From an uncultured Slackia sp. (lineage in GTDB: Bacteria; Actinomycetota; Coriobacteriia; Coriobacteriales; Eggerthellaceae), in the NCBI RefSeq assembly GCF_959608125.1, contig NZ_CAUHPG010000013.1:1-56136 (forward strand): a DNA stretch of 56,136 nt, read 5' to 3'. Below the pieces are notes generated by a model. The model was not told the DNA's origin. It did no database searches and was given only the letters and a program-made list of their open reading frames with translations. Shown here one piece after another: positions 33,423 through 43,157 of the stretch; the first letter of the stretch is position 1, and each line of letters opens with the position of its first letter. The position numbers and the translations under genes are program-made.

Positions 33423-36400
33423 GTGTTTTTTCGAAAAACCATGGCAGCAGTGTTGACCTTCTCGCTGGTGCTGGGATGGTCTCCGACAAGTTATAGGGCA
33501 TATGCCGACAGTCCTGCGATCGACGAGAATTCCTCGGCGAAGATTTCCGAGCAGAATAACCTCACGGGGGGGGGTTCGTCCGAGCAGAGTGATGCTCAGG
33601 CGAGTCCTGTTTTCGATTTCCAGTCCGCGGTTGATTTTGCGGTTACCGATGCCGCGCTGTGCTCTTATCCGGATGACGAACTCGACATTTCTCCGCTGAC
33701 GAATCCTGGCGATCAGGCCGCCGATTCAGATGTGAATATTGTACCGCTTGATGACATTCAGGAAGAATCCGCGCCTCGTGATGAGATTGTGCAGGGAGAT
33801 GCTGCGGCGAATGACGAAGCCGCTTCCGGCCAGGATGCCGCCGTTTCGGGCGAGGCGTCAGATGCTCAGCAGGATGCCGCGGCAATCGAAGGCGCCGAGG
33901 TACTGCAGCAGGGCGATGGCGAAACGGGCAACGTGCTGCTTGTCGACCGCGCGGCGGTGGATGCGCTCGGCGGTCGCGACTTCAAGGGGCAAGTCGTCAA
34001 AGAAATCAATGGAACTCAGTACATCCTCATCGGCAATGAGCAGCAGCTGCGTGCGATCGGGTCTGATAAGGATGTCGTTGGCGGTGCTGTGTACTCGATT
34101 AGCCAGGTCTTTGTTGGCGTCGCCGGTCTGGGGGAATGGCTCGATCGAGATGGGCATGTAGAAACGCTCGAATACAATGGCGATGCCGATCTTTCTTCCG
34201 GTGAAGAGCTTCACGGCAAGGAATTCCATAATGGCGGTTTTGAGTTGCTTCCAGGTGCTGTGCGCACGCTGTATTACACCAAAAACCCTGATGGCTCGCG
34301 CAATGAGGATCCGACGACGGGCCTCAAATACTCATCCGATGCTAACTACATCATCTTCCGCGACATCGACCTGGGCGGTGTCGCCTGGAAGCCGCTGATG
34401 TTCTCGGGTACGATGCTCGGCGCGAAAAGCGACGCGCCCGGCACGGCTGGTAGCCTGTGGGGCTGCATCAGCGCCGATGGCAAAGTCATTACCGATGTTA
34501 CGAAGGTCGCCAATCCCGTCATCAGCAACGTGAGTGTTCTTCAGTCGGGCAGGCTCAGCGTCGGCGAGCAGATGGGCGTCGGCTTTTTCGGAACCATCTC
34601 GGCCGATCACGACGATAGCGATATGTTCGCGCGCCCTGGAACTGCGACGGTCAGCAACATCACCCTCAAGGGCGTGAAAGTGGATAACGGTTTTACCGAG
34701 GCGTACGTTGACCAGTCTTTGGTCAGCGCGATTGCCGGTCTGCTTGGCGATCTGGTCGGAGGCCTTCTTGACTTCGTTCTTGGTCCCGTGCTGGAGGCCT
34801 TGGGCGTGCCTGACCTGCCGAAGCTTGTTTCCAATTTGCTGCATATTCGAGCCGCAGACCCCACGTCGCTTGCGACGGGTGCTTTTGTGGGCCGCGTTGT
34901 CGGTCCTGTCGAAATTTCGGGTTGCGAGGTTTCCGATGTATCCGTGAAAAGCATCAATGCCTACACAGGCGGTTTTGTGGGATACGTTCAGGGCGAAACG
35001 CTCTATGACGGGATTTCGGGTTTGGCGAACGGTTTGGTCAAGTTGCTTGCTGGGCTCTTGAATGTCATACCGGGAGTCGGCCTGGGCGATGTCATTACGC
35101 TTTTGCTTGATAGCAATGTGATTAAGGCGGGGCAGCTGATTCCGATCGATTATATGAATCCTGTCATTTCCGCTTGCGGCGTGAAGGATTTTTCCGCGAA
35201 CGAAGTGGCCACCGCCGTCGACAAGGACTACGCAGGCGGCTTCGTCGGAGCCATGGTGGGCACCATCGCCCAGGATTGCTTCGTTGAAAGCGCTAATGCG
35301 TATGCCGTGAAAAGCCGCCTGTACGCCGGCGGTTTCGCGGGTCTTATGCGCAACGACGTAATGAAAGGCGCTCTTTCGAAGTTGCTCGGCGAGCTGGTGC
35401 GTGTCGCTCAGCCGCAAAGCGTGGCGGTGGGATGCACCGTGCGTTCGGGCGTCACGGTGACGGCGGAATGCTACGCCGGCGGCTTCGCAGGCGCTATGGC
35501 GAACAGCTACGCCGTGGATGATTCCGTCGAAGGCGCCGTGAATGTTTCGGCTACGGGTCACGAATGGATCATCGAGAATGTGCATAAGGTCAAGGCGATT
35601 GTCGGCGGCTTCGCCGGCGCGGCCACCGTTGGTTGGGTGACCGATCTTGGTCGCGGCGAAAGTAAGGACTCCGACCTGCTGGCAGGCGTCAACGGCTTGC
35701 TTAACGGCCTGCTGACGAGCAATCCCGAAGCGGCCCAGGACCTGCTTTCACTGGTGGGCGTCGAAGAGTCCAAGTTGCTGGGCGTGCAGATGACCGGCGA
35801 TTTCACCGTGCATTCTGCAAACGATTGCGCCGGCGGCATCGTCGGCCGCGGTGACGGCGTGGTAATTGCCGCGGCCGATCAGCCGCATCTCAATGGCATC
35901 AAATTCTGGAGCCAGGGAACCGTGACGCATCCAGCAAGCGGAAGGGCGGTCGTGCTCAAGGGCTTGCGTTCGGTAGAGGCCGCTCGGTCTTGCGCCGGCG
36001 GCATTGCCGGCTCGCTCGGCACGGCTTCCGTGGGCGGCATTATCAACAATACGATTGGTTTGGGCGGCTATCTGGCGTTCGAGTTGAGCGACGTCACGGT
36101 GGCGGGCGTTCCCGACAGTGCAGCCGTGGTGGCCGGCGATGCGTATGCGGGCGGAGCCGTCGCCAATGCGACGGGCGGTTCGTGCGTCAACGTGCATATC
36201 GGCAACATCGGTTCTGTTCGGGCGGGCACGGGCGCTGGCGGCTTCGCGGGCGTCATGGGCCCTGGCAACTTGGCGGGCGGCGGCGGGCTCGACCTGCTTG
36301 GTTTGGGTGCTGTGAGCATCAAGGGCTTGCTTGCCGTGGGTGAGGGCGTCAATGTGACAGCGGATAATTGCTCGGTTGCGGGCCACGCGAGCGGTTTTGC

Positions 36401-39400
36401 AGTCGAGGCGATTGCCGATGCGGCTCCTGATGCCGGTGTTTCGGCGGCGCTTGCCGGCGGGTTCGTGGCGGATAACCGCAGCGGCCAGCTTTCTAACTGT
36501 AATGTTGTGGGCTTGCATCGCGTTTTTGCCGATGTCGATAACGGCGCCGCGGGCGGTTTCGTGGGAAATTCGGAAACGGGCGGCTTGGCCGACGTCGCCG
36601 ACGACGCGGCCATTCTCAAACTGGGGTCTATTGCCGGTCTGCTGGAAGCCGTTCCGTATCTTATTCCGAAATACAGTGACTGCAACGTGACCTACGCAGG
36701 CGACGCTACCGTCGAGGCCGACGAGGCCGGCGGCTTCGCGGGCGTGTTTCGCAGCGGCGTGGTGGAGGGTATGCCGGCTGACGATGCGGATGCCGATCAA
36801 TGGGCGGTCAACAACCTGAAGAGCGTCGAGGGCGGTAGCTATGCCGGCGGCTTCGCGGGCTTTCTTACCTCGGGTGCGCTTGCGGCTGCGGCCGATGGCG
36901 GCGGCGGTTTGAGCATTTTGGGCGGCATCAAGGGCCTGAAAGTCGACTTGTCCAACTTGCTCAGCTTGATCGATGCGTATGTGGCCACGGTGTCGGACGC
37001 GGGTGTGAACTCGCCTGAGGGTTTCACGGTGCGCGCGAGCCGCATTGATGCGCTCGATGCGAATTCCGGTGCCGCTGGCGGCTTTGCGGGCTATGCTTCG
37101 GGTGCCCAAATTTCGAATTGCGACGTGAACAAAGTCGCGCATACCAAGATTGTCGATCCGAGCGATCTTGAGGCCTATGTCATCGATGCCTACTACGACC
37201 CCGCGGCGCGCTGGGCTATCGACGGCTTGCGTTATGCGGGCGGGTATGCGGGTCGATTGGACATCGGCTCTACTGCATCGGTGGGCGAAGGCCTGGGAAT
37301 TCTTGGGTCAGCCATCAACTTGAAGGACGTGCTTTCCGCGCTCAACGTGATGGTGTCGACCGTCGAGCATTCCGATGTATATGGCATGCCTGGCGGTTAT
37401 GCGGTGCGTGCTACTACGGCCAATGGCGCGGAAGGCTATGCCGGCGGTTTCGCGGGACGTATCACCGGAGCGCATATTCAGGATTCGAGCGCCCATTCGT
37501 TCTCTCATGTGGTGGGCCGTATTGCTGCGGGCGGTTACGCTGGCGGCATGGAGCCCGGCAGCGCGGCAGGCGTGCTGGGCGGCGGTGAGAGCAGTGTTTT
37601 GAAGAAGCTCGTCAACATCGACAGCTTGGCGAATTTAGTGGAAGACTTCGTTCCCACGGTGCGCAACAGCTCTACCGACTGCGTGCCCTGCGGCGGCGTG
37701 GTGCGTGCGCAGGCTAAATCCGACGGTGCCGTCATGCGCGGCATGGCGGGCGGCTATGCGGGCTACAACGAAGGCGGCCAGATTTGGGGCAACGACACGC
37801 GGGATTGGAAGGCTGCGGCGTACGCCGGTCCTACGCGCACGGCGTTTGCCGACCGTATGCGCTCGGTGTTCGGAACCGAAGTTTCGGGCGGCTATACGGG
37901 CTATATGCGTCCTGCCGATACGGCCGACACCGGCAGCTTGAGCCTGCTGTTCGGCCTGATCAAGGTCGATACGCTCGCCTCCGCGCTGTCGGTCGTCTAC
38001 CCCACGCAGCGTCAGACGCGCGTGACGGGACCGCTGTCCGGCGTCGATATGGACACGTGGAATAAGTGGGTCGATTTCGTGGGCGTGAACGGCGGCTTCG
38101 GCGCCGATTTGGCTCAGGGCGGCAAGGTGAGCTCGCAAGGGGAACTCGATGCCAAGATCGCCGACTACGTTTATGGCTTCAACGTGGTGGCGGGCCGCGA
38201 TGCGTACAGCATCACCGCAAACGAATGCGATGGCGGCGTGGCCGGCGGCTACGTTGGCATCATGCGCAGCGGCGTGGTTAGCGACGGTGCGGCCAACGAC
38301 GCAAAGCTCGTGCGCGGCATGCGCGCTGCAGGCGGCTATGCGGGCTTCATGGAAAGCGGCGGCGCGGCGAACTTGGGCAGCGTGAGCATTCTAGGCCTCA
38401 ACCTCAATGTGGGCCAGCTTGTCTCCGCCGCGGAGGTGTTCGTACCCAGCATTCAAGGTTCGTCTTCCACGGTCGGTTACCGCGAAGGCATGACCGTGCA
38501 GGCGCTTGGAACGGGCGTTGCGGCCGATGACGTCAAGCACGATCTTGGTCACGCCGGCGGTTATGTGGGTTATGCCGAAGGCGCACAGATTTGGGGCGAC
38601 ACCCAGGGCGCCACGGGCTGTAACGTGGGTAACCTGCGCCTGGTGAAAGGCTCCAATACGGTGGGCGGCTATGCGGGCACTGCAGCTCCTGGTTCTGCGA
38701 CCGATGCGAACACTAATGCAAGCAATGGCCTTTTGCAGGGCATTCTCGATACCGTCATCAAACAGCCGAGCGAAGTCGCCAACGTGCTTGAAGCCACCAT
38801 GACCACTATTCGCGGCGCGTCAGTGACGCCCGCCGACGAGGCGTGGGGCTTTGTGGTTGACGGATCGCGCCAGCAGGCTGGGGCGACGGAGTTCGCTACG
38901 GCCGCGGGCGGCTTCGTGGGCAGCTGCGAATCTGCTGTGCTGGGCAGTAAGGAAGGCGCTTCGAAGCTTTCCGTTAGCGGCCTGCGCGGTGTTTCCGGCG
39001 GCAAGAACGCAGGCGGTTTCGTGGGCCTTGCCGACGTGGGAAGCGTGGCCGATGTGGGCGGCACAGATGCCAGCACCAACAAGACTTCTATCCTGAGCCT
39101 GATCGGGCTTGGCAACGCCAGTGTGCTTGATGCGTTCCGTAGCTACGTGTATCACGCCGATGTGACGGGTGTGGCCGACGGCGCCCAGGTGCGCGCCAAT
39201 AAGGCCGATACCGTCGGCACCATGGCGTCGTTGCGCTATTTCGGCAACGCGGGCGGCTTCGCGGGCAGTCTGTTGAACGGCTCGGTCAAGGATTGTACCG
39301 TGCGCGGGCTTTCCGCAGTGGCGGCACCGAGCTACGCAGGTGGTTTTGCTGGCTATATGGGCAAGAATTCCACGGTCGACGTGGATGAGGCGACCGCTGG

Positions 39401-41306
39401 CGTTAAGGGCGTTTTCGATTTGCTGAAACTGCAGGCCGGAGCGTTGGACGTGTGGGGATCGCATGCCGATCGTTGCCGTGTCGAGGGCATAGCCTCGGGC
39501 TTCACGGTGACGAGCGGCGGCGAGGTGAAGCGGCCTATCGTCGAGCAGGGCAACAATGCCGCGCAAAACATCGCGGGCGGCTTCGTGGGCCTGGGTGACT
39601 TGTCCAAGATCGACGCGTGCGAAGTGTCGAACCTGGGCATCGTGCGCAGCGACCAGGTTGCGGCGGGCTTCATCGGCCAAACGGACATGTCGTTCATCGT
39701 GAACACGCAGGTCGATTCCATCGTGGTGGAGCTGCTGCTGGTCATCGTCGACCAGCTGGTGAAGGCCTTGTATCTGGACGACCTTCAGAATCTGGGCGTC
39801 ATCGACCTGAGCGGCTTCATCATTCCCGGTTTGGGCGAGCTGCTGGGCTTGAAGATCCTTTCCGACGGCGATCTGCTTTACGTGAACCTGCTGGGCCTGC
39901 GCATCGGCGTGGCGCTTGCTAAGGCCGATCCGAACGACCCGACGCAGTCGGACACCGCCATCATCACCATTGGCGATTCCACCATCAAGCTGCCGTGCAA
40001 CAAGGACGGCCTGCTGAACCCTGAAGAAAACAAGGCGAACCTGGAAATCACGCTCATCAAGGGTAACCGTACCACGGTGACTAATTCCAAGGTCACGGGC
40101 GCGCATGCGGGCTACGACGTGTTCGGCGGCGGCGCCACGCAAGATGCCGACGGTGCGGCGGTGGAAGGCGGTTTGCCGGAAAACGAGAACCAGCGCCCCG
40201 ACAACGCGGGTTATGCCGGCGGCTTCGTTGGTCACAACAAAGAAGGCCTGTTCGAGGGCAACCAGATGGTCTATTGCGACGTGGTGCGCGGAACCTCCGA
40301 GCTGGTGGGCCCGTTCTCGGGCATGACCAATCTTCAGTCGGTGTATTTCGATAACGCGAGCACCATCGAGGGCAGAGACAACGAAGGCCGCTACAACCTG
40401 TATTCGATTTATCGCGATATGAACGCTGCGCTGACCGACGCTGTGGCGAAGGCTGACGGCATTTTCTCGCATGCTCAGCAAGACACGGCAAGCGGTACGG
40501 ACTACAACCGCTACGAGGTTCAGCACTACGACAAGATTTCGAGCTTCGATGAGCTTCAAGGCGCTGTTATGCAGGGCGCCGTTGGCACCGCGCCGGTTGC
40601 CATGGATGCCTACGTGTCTCCCGCGAAGGCCGTGCTTATGGATGACGCGCTCAACACTCCCGGCACCGGCGGCATCACACCCGAGCCGGGCGAGGGCCAA
40701 GATCCGTGCAAGGCGCAAGTGGATATCACGCTGCAGAAGGTGTGGAAAGACAACGCGAATGCGGGCAACACGCGTCCTGGCGAAGTGACCTTCAAGCTGA
40801 AGCGCACCTACACCAACGCCAACGACATGGTTGTGGACGATCCGACGTTCGGTACGAACGGCGTGCTTGAGGTGAAGCTGACCGCGGCCGATGCCTCCGA
40901 GTGGTCCGAAACCTGGCGTAAGGTGCTGACCGGCCTGCCTGTGGCGTTCGAAGACACGACGGTCGATCCGTCGGTCGTGCGCTACTACACCTATTCGGTA
41001 ACCGAAGTGCGCGTGGGGGCATACGACGCCGCCACCAACTACAGCTATACCGTTTCGGACGGCGAAACGGACTACGTGATCACCGTCACCAACGCGCTTC
41101 CGCTTCCCGAGACGGGCGGCATGGGCGTGTGGCCGCTGGTCATGCTGGCGCTCGTGCTGATGGCGGGCGGCGCACTTTGGTATCGCAGGCGCAGGGCGGC
41201 GCAGGCCGCATGCGAGGCGTTCGCTTTCGGGGCGGTTGCGCAAGGCGTTGTCGTGCCGGGCGGGGCGTCGGGCAAGCCGGTGGTGCTGAACCTGCCGCGC
41301 ATCTAA
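33423..41306 (+). CDS. Giant LPXTG-anchored GLUG-repeat surface protein, 2627 aa
   Basis: Cell-wall-anchored adhesin-like protein. GTG start with AGGAG six bases upstream; Sec signal peptide to about YRAYA (28). A 9-G homopolymer sits at codons ~48-51. The body is built of about 30 copies of a GLUG-like unit (YAGGFAG, AAGGYAG, HAGGYVG and similar), alternating with hydrophobic segments of the type LLSLIDAYVATVSD. A Cna-B-like domain (VDITLQKVWKDNAN...) occupies ~2440-2550, followed by LPETGG (~2560), a hydrophobic helix and RRRR. Likely a long fibre or pilus tip adhesin made with the adjacent pilin and sortase. The reading frame is open in this sequence, i.e. ON. Ligand unknown. Confidence 0.92.
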   Translation: MFFRKTMAAVLTFSLVLGWSPTSYRAYADSPAIDENSSAKISEQNNLTGGGSSEQSDAQASPVFDFQSAVDFAVTDAALCSYPDDELDISPLTNPGDQAADSDVNIVPLDDIQEESAPRDEIVQGDAAANDEAASGQDAAVSGEASDAQQDAAAIEGAEVLQQGDGETGNVLLVDRAAVDALGGRDFKGQVVKEINGTQYILIGNEQQLRAIGSDKDVVGGAVYSISQVFVGVAGLGEWLDRDGHVETLEYNGDADLSSGEELHGKEFHNGGFELLPGAVRTLYYTKNPDGSRNEDPTTGLKYSSDANYIIFRDIDLGGVAWKPLMFSGTMLGAKSDAPGTAGSLWGCISADGKVITDVTKVANPVISNVSVLQSGRLSVGEQMGVGFFGTISADHDDSDMFARPGTATVSNITLKGVKVDNGFTEAYVDQSLVSAIAGLLGDLVGGLLDFVLGPVLEALGVPDLPKLVSNLLHIRAADPTSLATGAFVGRVVGPVEISGCEVSDVSVKSINAYTGGFVGYVQGETLYDGISGLANGLVKLLAGLLNVIPGVGLGDVITLLLDSNVIKAGQLIPIDYMNPVISACGVKDFSANEVATAVDKDYAGGFVGAMVGTIAQDCFVESANAYAVKSRLYAGGFAGLMRNDVMKGALSKLLGELVRVAQPQSVAVGCTVRSGVTVTAECYAGGFAGAMANSYAVDDSVEGAVNVSATGHEWIIENVHKVKAIVGGFAGAATVGWVTDLGRGESKDSDLLAGVNGLLNGLLTSNPEAAQDLLSLVGVEESKLLGVQMTGDFTVHSANDCAGGIVGRGDGVVIAAADQPHLNGIKFWSQGTVTHPASGRAVVLKGLRSVEAARSCAGGIAGSLGTASVGGIINNTIGLGGYLAFELSDVTVAGVPDSAAVVAGDAYAGGAVANATGGSCVNVHIGNIGSVRAGTGAGGFAGVMGPGNLAGGGGLDLLGLGAVSIKGLLAVGEGVNVTADNCSVAGHASGFAVEAIADAAPDAGVSAALAGGFVADNRSGQLSNCNVVGLHRVFADVDNGAAGGFVGNSETGGLADVADDAAILKLGSIAGLLEAVPYLIPKYSDCNVTYAGDATVEADEAGGFAGVFRSGVVEGMPADDADADQWAVNNLKSVEGGSYAGGFAGFLTSGALAAAADGGGGLSILGGIKGLKVDLSNLLSLIDAYVATVSDAGVNSPEGFTVRASRIDALDANSGAAGGFAGYASGAQISNCDVNKVAHTKIVDPSDLEAYVIDAYYDPAARWAIDGLRYAGGYAGRLDIGSTASVGEGLGILGSAINLKDVLSALNVMVSTVEHSDVYGMPGGYAVRATTANGAEGYAGGFAGRITGAHIQDSSAHSFSHVVGRIAAGGYAGGMEPGSAAGVLGGGESSVLKKLVNIDSLANLVEDFVPTVRNSSTDCVPCGGVVRAQAKSDGAVMRGMAGGYAGYNEGGQIWGNDTRDWKAAAYAGPTRTAFADRMRSVFGTEVSGGYTGYMRPADTADTGSLSLLFGLIKVDTLASALSVVYPTQRQTRVTGPLSGVDMDTWNKWVDFVGVNGGFGADLAQGGKVSSQGELDAKIADYVYGFNVVAGRDAYSITANECDGGVAGGYVGIMRSGVVSDGAANDAKLVRGMRAAGGYAGFMESGGAANLGSVSILGLNLNVGQLVSAAEVFVPSIQGSSSTVGYREGMTVQALGTGVAADDVKHDLGHAGGYVGYAEGAQIWGDTQGATGCNVGNLRLVKGSNTVGGYAGTAAPGSATDANTNASNGLLQGILDTVIKQPSEVANVLEATMTTIRGASVTPADEAWGFVVDGSRQQAGATEFATAAGGFVGSCESAVLGSKEGASKLSVSGLRGVSGGKNAGGFVGLADVGSVADVGGTDASTNKTSILSLIGLGNASVLDAFRSYVYHADVTGVADGAQVRANKADTVGTMASLRYFGNAGGFAGSLLNGSVKDCTVRGLSAVAAPSYAGGFAGYMGKNSTVDVDEATAGVKGVFDLLKLQAGALDVWGSHADRCRVEGIASGFTVTSGGEVKRPIVEQGNNAAQNIAGGFVGLGDLSKIDACEVSNLGIVRSDQVAAGFIGQTDMSFIVNTQVDSIVVELLLVIVDQLVKALYLDDLQNLGVIDLSGFIIPGLGELLGLKILSDGDLLYVNLLGLRIGVALAKADPNDPTQSDTAIITIGDSTIKLPCNKDGLLNPEENKANLEITLIKGNRTTVTNSKVTGAHAGYDVFGGGATQDADGAAVEGGLPENENQRPDNAGYAGGFVGHNKEGLFEGNQMVYCDVVRGTSELVGPFSGMTNLQSVYFDNASTIEGRDNEGRYNLYSIYRDMNAALTDAVAKADGIFSHAQQDTASGTDYNRYEVQHYDKISSFDELQGAVMQGAVGTAPVAMDAYVSPAKAVLMDDALNTPGTGGITPEPGEGQDPCKAQVDITLQKVWKDNANAGNTRPGEVTFKLKRTYTNANDMVVDDPTFGTNGVLEVKLTAADASEWSETWRKVLTGLPVAFEDTTVDPSVVRYYTYSVTEVRVGAYDAATNYSYTVSDGETDYVITVTNALPLPETGGMGVWPLVMLALVLMAGGALWYRRRRAAQAACEAFAFGAVAQGVVVPGGASGKPVVLNLPRI
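33566..33574 (+). repeat. Poly-G tract, G9, in the giant surface protein gene
   Basis: Nine consecutive G in frame with the downstream coding sequence (T-G-G-G-S-S). Gain or loss of one base would abolish the remaining ~2575 codons. Candidate slipped-strand phase switch. Confidence 0.9.
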
Positions 41307-41611
41307 GGCAATTGAGGGAAGCGGGCGCGCCAACTTCGGGAGGCGTGCCCACCCGAGCGTCCTTGTGTGGTGTGGGCAGTTCGGACGGGCAGCGTTTCGT
41401 CTGAGGCGAATCGCTCGCGTGACCACGCGCAATGCGCCGGCGAGAGAACGCTTTGTGCGATTCATGCCGGTGGCGTTGTTTGGTTTGCCGCTCTGATGGC
41501 GCGGGATGGGCGCAGCGTTCGGCGCTGTGTCCGCAATGAACAAGGCAAGACATCGACGCGTGTCGATTTCTGCATAGAAGAAGATGCATGTCACAAGAGA
41601 AGGGAAGGATC
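41307..41611. other. Gene-free stretch before the major pilin
   Basis: 305 bp without a supported gene. The only structure I see is ATCGAC-GCGT-GTCGAT, a 16-bp palindrome at 41552-41567, 45 bases upstream of the pilin start, which could be an operator. No clear terminator follows the giant gene, so read-through into the pilin genes is possible. Confidence 0.4.
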
Positions 41612-43144
41612 ATGCAGACAACAGCAAGAAAAGTTGCGGCGGTCTTCGTCGCGGCGATGTTGGCGTTCGCCATGGCGTTCGTCGCCACGCCCGCAAAGGC
41701 GTATGCGGCGGGCGAAAATGCAACGCTGACCGTTGAAAGCTCGAATCCGGCATTCAACGGCAAAACGGTTAAGGCGTGGAAGATGTTCGACGCCAAGGCC
41801 AACGCGGATGGCGGCGCTGCGACGTACACCCTGGTTGACGAATGGAAACCTTTCTTTGTGAGCCTCAGTTTGGCTAACGATGACACGATTTCCCAGAAGG
41901 CATACGATTACGTGGCTGCTCTGGACAATAGTGCCAAAAAGAACGATTTTGCTTTGAAGGCAGCGAAATGGGCGTCGGGGCAGACCCTTACGGCGAAGGA
42001 AGAGGCTACGGCAACGGGTCCCGTCGGCGATAAGTACCAGGCTACTTTCACGGGTCTCGATTTCGGCTACTACGTGATGTCTCCTGACGTTGCTGGCACG
42101 ACCGTCGAGCGCGACGCGATGCTGGTGAACGTTACCAAGACGAACGAGGACCTCGTCAGCCTCAAGAGCGTCTTCCCCACGGTTGACAAGAAGGTCGAAG
42201 GCAACAATCATGCGTCCGCCCAGGTTGGCGACGAAGTGACCTTTACCCTTACGTCCACGCTCCCCAACGCAGCCGATTACAATACCTATACGTTCAAGTT
42301 CAAGGATAAGTTGTCTAAGGGTCTGACGTTCGTCGATAACTCGGTTACGGTCCAGGTTAAAGACGAGCCTGCTCCTGTGGACCCCCAGCTGTATCAGGTG
42401 ACTAAGGATAATCCCGAGGCTGGTAACCTTGTCATCGAGCTTTCGGACTATAAGACCAACTATCAGAACTACGCTGGCAGGGAAATCACTGTCACTTATA
42501 AGGCGGTTATCAACGAGAATGCGGCTGTTCTTGACCAGGACAACCCCAATAACGCTACTGTTGAGTACACCACCGACCCCACGACGGGCGGAACCGGCGA
42601 ATCCGAGGAATCGAAGGTTCATTCGTACACCTTTGGCTTCGACATCGACAAGTTTGATAAAGACACACAGACCAAGCTTGAGGGCGCTGTCTTCGAGCTG
42701 CAGACCGAGGGCGGACAGAAAATCGACCTCGTGAAGGTCGAGGAAGGCAAATTCCGTCCCGCCAAACAGGGCGAGCAGCCTGTTGCAGCAGCCGAGGATG
42801 TGAAAACCGACGCTCAGGGCAAACTTCAGTTCGTCGGCCTCAAAGAGGGCAAGTACAAGCTTGTCGAGACGAAGGCCCCCGAAGGCTACAACCCGCTTAA
42901 GGACCCCATTACGGTAGTGATTAGCGCGAATTACAATACCGATGGAACATTGCAGAATTGGAAGGCCGATAAAGAAGGCGGCAGCGCTCAGGACGGCACC
43001 CATGTCATTCAGGTTGCTAACAACAAAGGCGCCCTGCTTCCTGAGACCGGTGGCATGGGCACCATCGCCTTCACTGTCGTCGGCGCTCTTGTGATCGTCG
43101 GCGGTGTGGTCTGGGCCGTTCGCCGCAAGCGCAACGTTCGCTAG
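41612..43144 (+). CDS. Isopeptide-forming major pilin (fimbrial backbone), LPETG-anchored
   Basis: 510 aa; ATG at 41612 follows GGGAAGGATC, better than the in-frame ATG at 41588. Signal peptide to about AYAAG. A pilin-motif-like VFPTVDKKVEG at ~190 should supply the Lys for sortase-made polymerisation. The next domain (~200-345) and a SpaA/Cna-B-like domain with E-box YKLVETKAPEGY (~425) fit isopeptide-stabilised pilins. The C-terminus is LPETGG, helix, RRKRNVR. Directly followed by a class C sortase. Codon use is less GC-biased than the housekeeping genes around, hinting at a different origin. Confidence 0.93.
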   Translation: MQTTARKVAAVFVAAMLAFAMAFVATPAKAYAAGENATLTVESSNPAFNGKTVKAWKMFDAKANADGGAATYTLVDEWKPFFVSLSLANDDTISQKAYDYVAALDNSAKKNDFALKAAKWASGQTLTAKEEATATGPVGDKYQATFTGLDFGYYVMSPDVAGTTVERDAMLVNVTKTNEDLVSLKSVFPTVDKKVEGNNHASAQVGDEVTFTLTSTLPNAADYNTYTFKFKDKLSKGLTFVDNSVTVQVKDEPAPVDPQLYQVTKDNPEAGNLVIELSDYKTNYQNYAGREITVTYKAVINENAAVLDQDNPNNATVEYTTDPTTGGTGESEESKVHSYTFGFDIDKFDKDTQTKLEGAVFELQTEGGQKIDLVKVEEGKFRPAKQGEQPVAAAEDVKTDAQGKLQFVGLKEGKYKLVETKAPEGYNPLKDPITVVISANYNTDGTLQNWKADKEGGSAQDGTHVIQVANNKGALLPETGGMGTIAFTVVGALVIVGGVVWAVRRKRNVR

Positions 43145-43157
43145 GACGGCTTAGCGC

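Noticed and set aside
38820..41594. Very long minus-strand open frame (924 codons) opposite the giant adhesin
   Set aside because: Composition is Arg/His/Ala-rich with no family resemblance; it is the antisense shadow expected opposite a GC-rich repetitive gene. Similar antisense frames opposite htpG, the cotransporter and the fusions were rejected for the same reason.
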